Below the pieces are notes generated by a model that saw only the letters and a list, made by a program, of their open reading frames with translations, searched no databases and had not been told where the DNA came from. Below are positions 1-12,420 of a stretch of DNA of 64,000 nt, piece by piece. The position numbers and the translations under genes were made by a program. This DNA is from Druceiella hillmani (Eukaryota > Arthropoda > Insecta > Lepidoptera > Hepialidae). The stretch is taken from positions 3,599,501-3,663,500 of the forward strand of contig JAYKKI010000127.1 in the NCBI GenBank assembly GCA_039881145.1. The letters are read 5' to 3'. Each line of letters begins with the position of its first letter. Position 1 is the stretch's first letter.

Positions 1-738
1 CACGCAAATACCGAAGTGCCCTCACTTCGGTATTCGCGTACGTACTCCATCATGCTGCCACCGTCTCTGACTACGATTAAAGGCAAATTTAAAATAAAAT
101 CTTCCGCTTAATTACCCAAAAAATACAAATAATTGTCCGATGTAATTTTGGTAGGGAGAAAAAACGAACCTACGAGCTGATTGACCAAAATTCCCGCCCA
201 TACATTTAAATTTCATCTGTGCTGAAAATTTCCCGGCCGTTTTAAAAGTGGATTCCTATGGCTCCAGTAGTATTTTTACGCAAATTAAATATTCCATGCC
301 GCATAAATGTGCTTTTATCTGATCATAAAATATGTCGAATAAATGATGGCGAAACGTCATTCGTGCGAAAGAGCCACTGACAAGAAGTAAGACGACGGGC
401 TAAATCTTCTTCGGTCAATTGTTGTACGGTACGGTATACGGATAATGAAACGGATGTTGTCCATCTTCCCTGAGCGTATCTCCGACAAGCGTTTTCGGTA
501 AACTAAGAGACATGGCTGTCAACCGTATGGACGTGAACTCTTCTACCAACTGAGCGTCCTCTAACGAGGGCATTACCTGACTAGTACTATCAACCGAACT
601 AACCAATCTTGCGATAGTCCATTCTTTGGCTTTCTGACACAATTCGGATAAATAGCCGAATATCTTATACTCGCCTGGTGAGCATTGCAATCGCATGCAA
701 TTAAGTAGTTCGTATCGTGTTCAGACTTTTTCCTGCAA
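1..738 (-). pseudogene. D,D41D Tc1/mariner-superfamily transposase remnant (unit A)
   Basis: This is the N-terminal and central part of the transposase that is best kept at 19,866-20,939, read on the minus strand and running off the window start. It is out of frame in several places. A recognisable stretch codes for residues ending TLVGDTLREDGQHPFHY, the segment just before the catalytic core, and upstream of it the helix-turn-helix region includes IARLVSSVDST, which the unit B copy has lost. Base 1 corresponds to about 20,177 in B. A fold-back rearrangement at 4-39 further disrupts the frame near the second catalytic aspartate. No function is expected. Confidence 0.75.
4..39. repeat. Short perfect inverted repeat inside the transposase remnant
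   Basis: AATACCGAAGTG and CACTTCGGTATT face each other across four bases, with CGC flanks that nearly extend the pairing. The matching sites in B (20,177) and C (56,451) have only one arm, so the second arm arose in unit A. Confidence 0.8.
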
Positions 739-937
739 TTTATATCCTATCTTATTTGTTTTAATTTCGGGGGAATGAGTAATTAATAATTATTTTTATT
801 TTAAATTGATCATAAAGTAATATAAGCGTATTAAAAAAACTTGAATCAACTTATTTACAACATATTAGGCATTTACAGTGATTTAAACACAAAGTAATAA
901 AAAATTACAAATTACCTATCAATATTTTAACAATCCA

Positions 938-1300
938 AAACACCATGCCACCTGCTCCATGCACAAACGAGCGTATTTCGGAATGAAAACGAAATTTTCT
1001 TTCACGTAGTAACTAAAGTTTTGTGGTTTAGTTTGTCAACACTTTGGGTCCCTTTTGTGTATACCAATCGCTTTATCTCCGACCACAAATAAAAATCTAC
1101 AGGTACCAAATACCATGGACAGGAACCCAAATAACGATCGCCAAATGCGGTATTCCGTACAGCAAGCGCGTCGGTGAATCACTAAAAATTTCATTTGGTT
1201 TTAACCACCAATACGAAAAGATAATAGGCGGGGGTCACGGTCACGCGATTGTGTTGCCTTACGCTGATTGGTCTAATTATCGAGTGGCTTATGTTTGAGT
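938..1300 (-). pseudogene. C-terminal fragment of a second D,D41D-type transposase (unit A)
   Basis: The minus strand here matches the fragments at 21,114-21,340 and 57,385-57,687, which read as the last 70-80 codons of the same transposase family. In unit A the frame is broken and the plus-strand frame over 1,044-1,298 is only its antisense. It lies upstream of the first transposase remnant in the same orientation, so two elements or element parts sit head to tail. Confidence 0.55.
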
Positions 1301-2287
1301 CCCATAGAAAGATCGTATCGCAACGTTTTGAGTTACGCACGGAAAACCGTATTTATACAGGTTGATTATTTTTTTGCTTCGGATTTTAGACATTAAGTAT
1401 AAAATTTCAACATCGTGGATTGGGTCAGATAATTATTTTAATGTTGTTAGTATTCGTGAGAAACATGATGTAAAAAAAAATCACAACATGCGTTATTTTA
1501 AAAAAAATATTTTTACACTGCGAATTGATATTATTCATGATAGACATTAACTTTGTTTCTATGTGTAAAACGAATAAAAAGTCAACGTTTATAATCTACG
1601 CTAACACCTACAGCTTACACCATTCTTTCTAAACCTAGGGGTCATATTTATTATTAAAGGGAGTCGCAATCTGTCCAAAAAAAACATCTCCGTACAAAAT
1701 ATTAATTTACTAAAATTTATATGAATGATGTGTAATAAAATTAAATAGTATCAGGTAAGTATTTTAATTCCAAACGTCGAAAGAAGTAAACAAAACAGCT
1801 TATAATTTCTGCAACAAAAAATTCAAAAAAATCTTTCGTAAAACGAAAAAGTTTCGAAAATTAATATAAAAGTCATGTTATTTAGGAGCCACGACTTTAA
1901 GCGAGATGAGGATATTATCGTTTTTCATTATATATTGTAAAATTATTTTATATTAGCAAACCGCTCTGGCTCCCCAAGGGGAGTTTTCATGCATACTGTA
2001 TCAATACATGAAAGCCCGCGCGTATAATTTTGCAACTTATAAACACTGTGATAACAATTGTTAAACTATTCATTATAAAGCTACAATAAGTAAGATAAAT
2101 TTGATCTATTTAAGTTGAAAAAGATCATTATAAAATTCAATTAAAAAATGACTAAAACAGTTTTGCACAATAAGTTCTGGAATATTTAGTTGATAAATTA
2201 TATTTTTTTTGGAGTTATACTTCTTTAGGAGCATAATAAAAAAAATGGTGAGAGTAAAATTTATTGAATACATACATTAAATAGTTT
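1301..2287. other. Gene-free unit sequence with a deletion junction
   Basis: AT-rich DNA matching 21,850-21,960 and then 23,985-24,600 of unit B. Near 1,750 unit A jumps across about 2 kb that B and C keep. No coding frame is conserved between the copies. Confidence 0.6.
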
Positions 2288-2812
2288 ATTTGGCAGATGA
2301 GTAGTCCACCATTTCATTTTTCTGCCGTCTCTCTATACTAAGCCAATCATCTGCCAGATCTTTTTCATAAATTATAAGTTATTTTATCATTTATTAAATA
2401 CTTAAAATGAATAAATTACCATAAATTTTCACCATATTCATCTAATATCCTTATTAATTTACACATTATTTAGATCGTTTTAGAACATTTAACAATTATT
2501 TACACGATTATATTAAATTGGATGCTGAGTATTGAATTAAATTTTTAAACTAATTAAAGATAATTTTAAAATCGATTTCAAATTTAAATTCACTAATTTA
2601 TAAAATAATAATTAATTTAAAAACAATAACAATAATTTATTAAATGATAATGATTGTAATTTAAACAAAAATATAAAGTTACAACTTTTACAATTCTGTA
2701 TGACAAAAAAATAAAGTGGAAGGTCTATAATTTGGAAACGATCTAACAGACGATTGACATACAATTAAAAGTCAACAGAAAAATAAAATAATGGACCGCT
2801 CGTCTGTCAAAT
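2288..2812. mobile_element. MITE-like element with long terminal inverted repeats (unit A)
   Basis: The left end carries CAGATGAGTAGTCCACC and the right end its inverted counterpart (GGACCGCTCGTCTGTC in this copy). Arms stay recognisable for about 80 bp, including a CTGCC...GCCAA stretch. The interior is AT-rich and non-coding. The same element sits at the matching position in B (24,609-25,012) and C (60,442-61,016), so it was inserted before the unit was duplicated. It is probably a non-autonomous DNA transposon; its superfamily is not clear because target-site duplications are eroded. Confidence 0.65.
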
Positions 2813-4589
2813 GAATTCTAATTTTTATTTTTAAAATTTAATTATCTTTTTGAATTTAAGTACACACACAATTTCTTTAACAATAAAATGTTTATTATGG
2901 AGTTTATGTAATATATACATATATGTTGTCCTGCACTTTATTATAGAACTTTTTAAGGATAATAATATTGCGGAGCGTTATCTTCATCTATCTATAATAA
3001 TTTAAGCCCTGCACACCGAGATACCCCACCGACAAATCCTGCCTAATCAATATTAATCCTTACTGATCATAAAATGTTCACAAAATATTCATAAGTTGTA
3101 AATTTATTAACATTCTCCATGAATCAGTCAATCCACTAATGAAAACCGGAACGTAATTAATAACTTAGAAAATCGCGTCCACGTAGACTTTGTTTTGTAT
3201 TGATACTGCAAATTTTGGTTTATAAATTTTTCACGTTTTCACTCTTCCCCAAAATTAGATGAGAATTACATCCAATGTAGGATGCAACATTATTTATTAC
3301 ATTTAACGGCTTATATCACCGAAACTAATCAATGCATACCAGTGAAATATTTCCTTGTATAGCCAAAAATTCTCGTAAAACAAGTTTCAACTATACATTT
3401 TTTAATTCTTGAGTATTGTTAAATACTAACGCCAAATACCAATTTTATTCACATTATATTCTATGTCCGAATCACAAATATTTATAGAAAATGGAATGTA
3501 GATGGATAGAAAATGGAATGGACGGCACAGTTTAAAATTTCAGCACAATTGCTATTGTGCCATTTTCTATTTTGAGGCGAATCCTGGGTAGCCGAAGGTT
3601 GCAAATGGAATCTATGATTGTGGCAATGTCGTCTGAACGTCAGCTTGCGCATATTCCCAGTATATGGCAACATTATTGATGTACAAATAATGTTGCCATA
3701 TTTATATATAGCTTTTGCGTAAATTCCCTACGATTAAATTTTAGATTACAATTAAAATTGCTCTACCATTTTCAGACACATTTTGCTACCAGATGTATCT
3801 CAAAAATGCCATTATATAGAAAGTTGTAATTATCTAGCACTAATATTTCTCACATCCTAAAAATATTTCGTTTAAACAATGTTCAATAAATAGAGGTATA
3901 CCTAGAACATTATAAAATCTATAAGTAATATAACCAACGTATTTTTAAAAATTCCGTGATTTTGTTACGCCTTCAAAAGGCAGATTAGACTATATATTTA
4001 CACACTGAAGAACAAAATTAATATTTTTAAATAGTTTATTTGAAGTAGCAGGTATGTTTCAAATTTTAAGTAAAATCTGAGTTTCTACAGAACTCTTGTG
4101 GTAGAAATTCTACTTATATTATAATATTTAATCCCTCGTTTAATTTGTCCTTTTTGTGCCCTTCTTCAAAGTGTTTATATAAATTGGTCATCTTGATTTT
4201 ACCTGTACATCATTGAATGGTCAATACTCGAGGTGGCACCGCGACGTAGCTATTACTGAGTGTCAATTCAGATAGTTGGTCTGTTAGTACCGATATCCAG
4301 ACATTTCTGTCTCTGAAGTAAAACACTAAAGCATACATTTTCGATGTTATTATCTTACGCTGAATCTATTTACTATATGAGCGTACCCTAACTGTTGTCA
4401 ATGCTACAGTCGATTCGTATATATGAGAAAGTGAGGTATTTACGGATACTCCATTAATCCATATACATTATTAATAAATCTTTAATCAGAAATAATAACA
4501 CTAAGTGTCACATTTAAAGGCTCAAATTACTTTGAGAAACTTACCTTTGCAACGATACGCCATCATCTATTTTAATAATGTTCCCTTCT
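2813..4589. other. Gene-free unit sequence, with a hairpin insertion
   Basis: Matches 25,013-26,640 in B, and its first part matches 61,017-61,745 in C. It contains a conserved small hairpin GCACAATTGCTATTGTGC (3,543-3,560; B 25,835-25,852) and an A-only hairpin at 3,662-3,701. The minus frame over 3,482-3,673 is not kept in B. Confidence 0.55.
3662..3701. repeat. 16-bp inverted repeat in an A-specific insertion
   Basis: ATATGGCAACATTATT and AATAATGTTGCCATAT are perfect inverted arms with an 8-base spacer. In unit B the flanks (about 25,928) join directly, so about 80 bp including this hairpin was gained in A or cleanly lost in B. Confidence 0.75.
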
Positions 4590-5005
4590 ATAATCCGTGG
4601 GTCTGTTTGACGATATAAGGACCAAGCTACGGCTACGGCTGGTCCAGGCTAAGTTTGTGTACCCACGCACCGTATTTCAAGACTTTGGTCAAGTGGTTTA
4701 AATAGTTCTCTATAGTTTCGTGGGAACACCCAAGCTCAGTTATCAACCAGTGTGTCGTTAATCGGCTATTTTCTTGAATTAACAATTTTAATCTGTCGCT
4801 ATCCAACCACCAGGTGACCAAAACGTGGCTGATCACTCAAGAAATAACCGCTGTTGCGAAACCGCAGTAACCATCGTTTTACGTTAGTTTTATATATTAT
4901 TTAAGGAGCGTGTTGGGACATGTTACGTGTAGCCTTGGCAGCAAAGTGACCAGATTGGTACTCACAGAGTAGACAGTGTCTCACTTGCGTCTTAATGTCT
5001 TCCAT
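4590..5005 (-). pseudogene. mariner transposase, N-terminal remnant (unit A)
   Basis: Read on the minus strand from an ATG at 5,005, this gives MEDIKTQVRHCLL..., then a frame-disrupted stretch, then the mariner helix-turn-helix with LGCSHETIENYLNHLTKV followed by KYGAWVHKLS. These are hallmarks of the N-terminal DNA-binding half of mariner transposases (about 345 residues when whole). After DQP the frame meets the same deletion junction as the unit B copy and fades after GPYIVKQT. Catalytic aspartates are absent. The element therefore lost its core before the unit duplicated, and cannot be active. Confidence 0.8.
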
Positions 5006-6939
5006 ATTTTATGCGTGTTAACTCTGCAGCGTCTAAGTTACTACTGAATCGGAAATAATATACCGTACTTTTATATATCTTCGATCATAGAAGGTTCTAG
5101 AATGTTCCCATATTACCTAGATCAATTTCAATCCAAAAGAAATCGACGTTACAGAGTAGTCAATGATACCACAAATTCTACCTAAAGAAGAATTAGTTAT
5201 TCTGAATTTATTTTTAAAAATTGTTAAAGATATCCTAAAATAAAACTATATTTTTACATACATGCCTCTTGAACAAATAATTTCATATGAAACTTATTAA
5301 GGGGTTGAATTTTGTGAAGGCGCTCTTTCATAACTGTTGAAGAAATTCTGAAAATGATTACTATTTTGAAATAAAAGAACATACGGGAAATACTTTTTTA
5401 ATGTAATTTATTTAGACTAATACTACGTTTCTGATTATCTAAAATCTTTTCTTAATTATTGGTAACTTCTAAAAATGTGTCCGATTTGCATATTTAATTT
5501 CTTTGTGTTCATCTCCATGAAATCTTAGATATATGAAAAATGTTATTTTACTTGCATATCCTCTCCGTTTAAGATCTGCATAATGGTTAGACACCTACCA
5601 AAATTTAGTAAAATCTAGGTCAAAATGTGAAAAAATCTTTGTGGCTAAAATATAATTCAACAGTTCGTTTAAAATTGCTAAGGAAAGTAAAAGTGTTTCA
5701 ACATAGAAATAACATGTGAAATAATAAAAATATAAATGTTAAATTGACCGCTTTGAAATTTTTATCTTACATAGATGATTAAATCTATCATTCATATAAA
5801 TCTTTAAATTACCCTAAAATACGTATAAATTACCTATTCAGTTAATTCTGAACATTTGTACAAAATTTTCAGTAAAATATGTCAAACTTTTTTCCTTCTT
5901 ATGGTTGACTGATTTCAATAAAAATATCCGTAAAACTAACTCCTAACACTGTACCTAAAGGTTACGTTATGAAAAATTAGTGAAAAAAAATTTCAAGTAA
6001 ACAACCACAAGCTGTAGAAAAAGGAAAAATTTATTTCTGTATGTTTGCTTGTAAGTCGACTTCTATAAAGGACTATCTAAAAATAGTTTAAAGCAACTTT
6101 TATAAAGAACTTAAATTCTAACACACGAAAATAATTACCAAAACATTGATCAAGCAAGACTTGGACTATCGCATAAAGGATTCACTGTCTACCTGAACTA
6201 TTTTTATTCGTTTTTTAAGTATTTTAGGAAACGGGCGAATTTACGGGAAGTATCCGTAAATCCGCCCATCTCCTAATATAGAGTGGGACGAGACATATTT
6301 ATTAATTCGGGAGTCATAAGATCACGACAGACAGAGGGGGAAAGCAACTTATTTTTTTTCGTACTCTATGAATATTCCACAATAAATAATTTCGTATTAA
6401 TTACTATCTGGTAACAGATAATTTGTTCTTACAATTTTACGCTCACTTGATCCTTTATAACAATTAAAATGTCTTAACGGAGAAGATAATGCCATTTAAT
6501 ACAACAAAAATGTTTCTAATAATGATAATGTACAAATTTACCCCGATTTACTTCTTTTCAGTGTCGATTTGCTAATTTTGATTATAAAAATAAAAAGCCA
6601 CATATACCAAATGATAAAGCATTACCGAGAGATAAGAAATTTTATCCGTAACACCACAAAACTAGTGGAGAGAGAGAGACCACCTTTCTACCGGAAATAA
6701 CGCAATTATCCATATATAACCATTTATTTACTTTACTCCAAAAACATAAATTTAACTATTTAATTTAGTATGTATGCATATTATATAACAAACGAAAAAT
6801 GGATCTGCAAAACACAAGCACGAACAATGGAAAGCAAGAAATTACGTAACAAGATAGGAGTTGCAACCGCTTTAATGCTTTAAAATGTCGAATCTATACT
6901 ACCCTTGTTACAGCCAGTAATAAATAGAGTGAGGAGAGG
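5006..6939. other. Gene-free, largely A-specific stretch
   Basis: From about 5,060 to 6,400 no counterpart is seen in B, where the mariner remnant runs almost directly into the block at 28,090. From 6,415 it matches B again. No coding frame or transposon end is recognised. It contains an imperfect hairpin at 6,233-6,267. Confidence 0.5.
6233..6267. repeat. Imperfect inverted repeat
   Basis: GGGCGAATTTACGG pairs with CCGTAAATCCGCCC apart from one position, across seven bases. It lies in A-specific DNA and could be a remnant of a small fold-back insertion. Confidence 0.55.
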
Positions 6940-8920
6940 AGAGAAAATTAAGTACTAGAAAAAAATTTAAAATTCTATATATAGTGTGAGGTTTCGTCTG
7001 AAAAGATTATTCATGACAGTTTCACAATTTCTTTTTTCATTATCTTACGTAGCATCTCTTAAGAAATGTACGTAAAATATGCAACTTAAAATTATGAAAA
7101 GCAAGATTTTAGATGGCTACACAAAGATTGTAGAAAAACTATATTTATGATTTTAGATACCACAGTTTTTGAGATATTCGCGATAATGTCCTTCACTAAT
7201 TAATTATTTTGGGTATTTTAAAATATTTATTACGGAATTCCATTTCAGTGATGTCTTCTGACAAAGAAACATTCATTTCAAACCAGGTACGGAAATTTCG
7301 ATGAGCAAGCACGATCCTTTTTTTTTTAAATCGTATGTCGTAGTCTTTAGGTTCAAATAATTTTTAGGTATGCTAATATTTTTTAAGTTAAAGTGAAATA
7401 AATTGTTCCACTGAAATGGTTTTGCATTAATAATGAGTAAGCAACACATATTTAATCAGAAGTGGTCCTAACCATGAAACTCCAATTTTATCTAGACCTA
7501 TTAATATTAGATTAATATAAATAGGCCATAGCAACTAACTCAAAATGCAGAAATATAAATAAATTTATGGCTTAAAAAACTAAAAAAGTCCACGCTTTTA
7601 AAAATGCTACACTGAAAAGTAAAAAATAATTATCGAACCTGTTTTCTCTGTTTACTCACTAAGGACTTTAGTGTAAGTCATGTTTGTTATTGAATTTAAT
7701 ATTTTAGTGTTGTCTTGAAATCTAACTGAAATATCAATTAAGGGTTTTCAGTAACTTAATAATAATTTGGGAAGCAAATTCATTTATTTTTTAGAAAAAG
7801 CGCCCCACGCTTTTACACTCAAATGTTACACTCAATAACATGCATAGCTTACACTACATGTTATGCAGAGAGAGAAAACAGGTGCGATAATAATTTTTTG
7901 GTTTTTAGTGCGGTATTTTTAAAAGCAAGTTTTTTTTAGTTTTCTACAATATTAACACATTTTTAATTTTTTTAATGTTATATTTCTGTTTCAAAACTGA
8001 TTTTTTTTTATTTTACAAAATTAGTGTATTGTAATCGATTCTTGATACGTGTGCAAAATTTTAAATAATTCAGAAAAGTGAAAATATAATTGAAAAATGC
8101 CATTATTTTTTTAATCTTTATTTAAAGATTATTTTTCTTTTCAATTTTGCGTAATTATCGTATTGTCACCAGAATTACACACAAATTTCAAGTATCATGA
8201 TGATGCAACGATTATAAATATATGTAATTTAGTTTCACAGATTCATTACGTAGTTATAGTCAGTTACAATTCGACCTAATAAAAGCGTATTAAAATTTTG
8301 AAAAAAACCTGAGTCAAATATTTCACTTCTTTATTTTTCAACTTGCAATACTTCAAAAATAAAAATAGTATTAGCAGCACAAGAAGAAGTATATCAAGTG
8401 ACTGGAAAGAACCAACGATTTATCAATGCTGTGAGTACAAAATTATCTATACATATGATAAAACTATAAAACACGCAATGTTTTACTCTCTCTGCACATT
8501 GAGAAGATTTGCAAATTGGGGAGATGAAGGGTAAATAATAGCATGCATTAAGATCATTTTTGTAATTTAGTTGATTTTTTGTTTGTGTATTTATTTCTGA
8601 ACATGTCACATAGAAATTATTGAACTTAGAAATTATTGAAATTGACATTTTTATAAAAATAAAGGTAGAAATCACACGAAATTTTTAAAAAAACGTTTTT
8701 AGGCAAACTTGTCGCGACATTTACTTTTTAGTTAAATACAATCGGTACACTCAATTTGAAGACATATAAATTTAATATTTGTAAAAATTAAATAGCATAC
8801 ATTAGTACAATAATATAAAGGAGTTCTTGCTACTTAGGCGTAGTAATTACACAAGTAAAGAAAGTTCTATGTGTGCTACTTAAATTACGATAATTAAATT
8901 CCAACTGAAAAAAGTGCACC
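6940..8920. other. Block shared by all three units, no gene recognised
   Basis: Matches 28,780-29,520 in B and 61,877-63,760 in C. The opening part has the look of a common dispersed repeat (a GCTACACAAAGATTGTAGAAA-like module also near 28,945 and 62,045). A segment around 8,343-8,440 has an exon-like edge described separately. Confidence 0.5.
8370..8436 (+). other. Exon-like segment with conserved splice donor (unit A)
   Basis: After AGCAG at about 8,374 a short segment ends in GCT|GTGAGT, with the donor at 8,431. The matching place in unit C reads ACT|GTAAGT at 63,312. Both donors fit the consensus although surrounding bases differ and the reading frame shifts by two bases between copies. 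It may be a noncoding exon edge, a relic of a gene once in the unit, or chance. No gene family is recognised. Confidence 0.25.
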
Positions 8921-9109
8921 CATTTAAATTCACATATCGCCAAATTGTTTGCGATGACGCCGTATGATATAAAATGATTTTAATATGCCGAAATTAGATT
9001 CTTATTAGAGTATTACAATTTCCGATTAATCCTAAATTACATTATGTCGAACAAGAGGTAATCCATGGTTTAAGTAAATTGGCGATTCAAATTTATACAA
9101 GGCGTCGCC

Positions 9110-9400
9110 TTAACCATCCCGAGCGGCAATGTGCATTTCTGTTCATAATATTTTACTTGACTTTGTCGATGATTCGGAGACACGATAAGTTCCACAGTTT
9201 AGTACATAAAAAGTTTCCCAGCGTCCTGACGCAATAGCGGGCGCTGACAGCCCCAAATGAAATCAGTGTTCACACGGAATGCGTGACGTAGACGCGCTAG
9301 AGGTCAAACTAAGGGCGGGCGGGGTTGACAGAAATGGAATTTGAGTGACGTCGTTTTTTGGCTTCACAATTATAGGAGAATTCGTGTAGTTGTACGGGCA
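9110..9400. other. GC-richer conserved block (unit A)
   Basis: Clearly richer in G and C than its surroundings and well conserved with B (31,197-31,500); its start is also seen in C (63,965-64,000). It contains CCGAGCGGCAATGTG and GGGCGCTGACAGCCCC-like stretches. No long frame is conserved. It could be a promoter, a noncoding exon or a relic of an older repeat. Confidence 0.45.
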
Positions 9401-9483
9401 ACTGAAATAAACAAACTCTCCGTTTACGGCCACGTGTTAACGCCGTCCAACCGCCAACATCCAAACTTTGTTTAGTATGCCTG

Positions 9484-9655
<172 letters not shown>

Positions 9656-12168
9656 TTATCCTACATTTCAAAATCATCATCATTTATGTCCGGGAGAGCA
9701 GGCAACGATAACGCAGCAGAATCTGGTTTGTTTTAGGTACATATGTAGATATAAATATTATAAACTACTTTTTCAAATAGCTGAAATTTGGGCAATATGG
9801 GTAAAAGAAATGAAATGCAAGTTGACTCGACAATCAAATGAAAGTCCATACCAACTGTTCTATATCAATATTAAATATCCAATATTTATACTATAATACT
9901 TTACTTCAGGAACGCAAATATACTACTAACTGTACTTTCCACTATTAAAAAGGGAATTAATAATTAATTACAACGTATTGATCATCACTTGAATACGAAC
10001 TAAAATTAACCTGAATAATTTAAACACATGCAGAGTATTCCCAATTTTCCTTTAGATCGGATAAATATTTCCAATATAATAATTTATCTCATTTAAATAA
10101 GAATGTTTACTCGCTGGTAAGTAAAGTTCGACAACCGCTTTGTGTCGAGGTAAGGTCCATTGAATTCCTTTTTAAGACTTTAGTTGACATCTTCACATAC
10201 TTGTAATAATTCTATCTATGAGTGTATGTGGTTTAAAAGTCCTTTCCGATTGCACTTAACCATCGAAAATTCAATTTAAGCTCGTCAACACTGACGAGGC
10301 TTTTATGCTTCATAACCGTGTTTTCCATCCATCAAACAAGTACTGTCGACTGTCGACCTTGAGTTTAGTACTATTTTTTCAATCTACTTGGTGACGAAGC
10401 TACCCGTATATACATTACAACCTGCCTAGCGTATTGAAAAATGTATAGTAAGAGAAGCATACAGTTTAGATTATTTTCTGCTCAATTTATTGTTTGAAAT
10501 ATTCAGTTATCGAATTTGTGGATTAATCGTGGTCCACCATTAGACAGTGGATTTTACATTAGGAAAAATATACGAACATTTAATATTGTTCGCTTGAGAT
10601 TTATGTACCTAATTATAGAACCTTTATTTTAACTTCCCAAGTAGGGGGCTGAAAAATCTAATGAGCTATTGGATACGCCAGTTTAGACATTAAAGGTCAA
10701 AGGTCATGACTACCATTATTTTGCAAATATCTTGTTTCCTACATCTCATACGGTGCTCAACCTTTAGGAAGCTTGAAGATCATAAAATTCAATACATGTT
10801 TGGTAGAATGCATCTTTTTGTATGATTAAACTTTTACGGAATATAACGCGTAGAGTTGGAAGTCACTTCGCAGACTCATTATACGTAAAAACATGCAGTA
10901 GTTTTAATACAATAAAAGAAAACCAATGGCAGGCTGCAAACAAGAAATAATAATGAGAAAGTAAAGAAAATTACATCGTTGTCACAGATAAATATATGCA
11001 ACAATAGCCTTTTTTCTCTTTCCGTGTAGTTTCTTTTTCTTGTATTCATTTTACTACTTTTATTTAACGCAATACTTCTAGTCAAAACAAACGATGCTTG
11101 CAACTGTCAGTAAATAATTCGATATGTCAATTAAAGATGTGCCTGAAATTAATGCATTATACTTTTTTAATGCTCTGAACTTTTGATTTGATACTTATAA
11201 AACTTCGTACCGGGCGCTATATATAAAAATCTACTCTTAGGGAGTAAACTCCAAAAAAACCATATATAATTTTGCATTTAACTTATCACTTTTTAAGTGA
11301 TGAAATAATATAGCCATCTTAAGATAATCTTATCTATGTATCGAATGTGGATGGCGAACACATAAAATTAATTACCAGTCCTTTGACATCAACATTCGAT
11401 CATCAAAGGACTATAAAAATATATAAATTTTTAAGTAAAAATGAACGTATATTATGTTAATCCGTTTGTACTAATATTTCATTTTCTAAAATGATGTTTT
11501 CAAAGAATATTACATTAGGATGTTAAAATCCCAAGCATTTTTTTATTTTCCAATTTTCTTAAAGATACAATACGGAGCTGCAATGTATTGCACACGATGT
11601 TATTTATTTTGTACATCGATATTTTAAATGATTTACCTCATCAAAGTAATTTTGTATTCATACAGTTTATTAAAAATTAAGGTAAAAATATCAACGAGTA
11701 CTTCTCATTCGAAGTACATCGAAAAAATGGAAAAAACTTTATTCTGACATTTAAAATGCATCGCCAATTTTTAATTTTCAAAGTCCTTATTTCTGAAACT
11801 ACTGAATTATAAAACAATATGGTTTTGCAGAAGCTCACATAAAGGTCGTAGGCAAGTTATAGCAATTAACCTAGATCTTATAATGTATCAAGTACGCATC
11901 ATTAGCCAATTTATTTACGTAGTTAAAATTTGTTATTTGTAAATAGTTTGATGAAAATACTATGAACCTTGTTTTAATGTTTATAAGTATATAAGTGTGT
12001 ACGGAACCTTCATAGTGCGAGTTCCACTCGTCCTTGGCAGATTTTTATTCAATTACGCAACGCGCAAGACACAATGGAAACCTTTCAGTTACGTAATGTA
12101 TGAAATATTATATAATAATAATGTAGATTGCAGAATGTAAAGAACGTATTGACAAGAAATAAGTAATA
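9656..12168. other. Gene-free unit sequence
   Basis: 9,690-10,560 matches 31,675-32,500 in B, and 10,870-10,970 matches 34,985-35,110. About 10,560-10,860 was not matched in B and carries a GGTCAAAGGTCATGAC stretch. Around 11,800-11,870 lies a dispersed-repeat-like module (AGAAGCTCACATAAAGGTCG) also seen at 48,800. No gene recognised. Confidence 0.5.
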
Positions 12169-12420
12169 TTAAAATATTTAATAAACGTAACAACACCAAT
12201 ATTAAGACTAAAACATGAACACTGAAATATTTAATAAACGTAACAACACCAATATTAACACTAAAACATGAACACTGAAATATTTAATAAACGTAACAAC
12301 ACCAATATTAAGACTAAAACATGAACACTGAAATATTTAATAAACGTAACAACACCAATATTAAGACTAAAACATGAACATTGAAATATATAATAAATTC
12401 ACAATAAAATATTTAATAAA
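12169..12420 (+). repeat. 53-bp tandem repeat, about four copies
   Basis: The phrase ATAAACGTAACAACACCAAT recurs at 12,181, 12,234, 12,287 and 12,340, an exact 53-bp period, with only one or two changes between copies. The last copy decays after 12,385. Unit B has a single degenerate counterpart near 49,010, so this is a recent expansion in unit A. Confidence 0.95.

Noticed and set aside
1044..1298. 84-codon plus-strand frame as a gene
   Set aside because: It is antisense to a transposase tail fragment and is not kept in units B and C.
12169..12420. Possible CRISPR-like array
   Set aside because: The copies are contiguous with no unique spacers, the period is 53 bp throughout, and the genome is eukaryotic.
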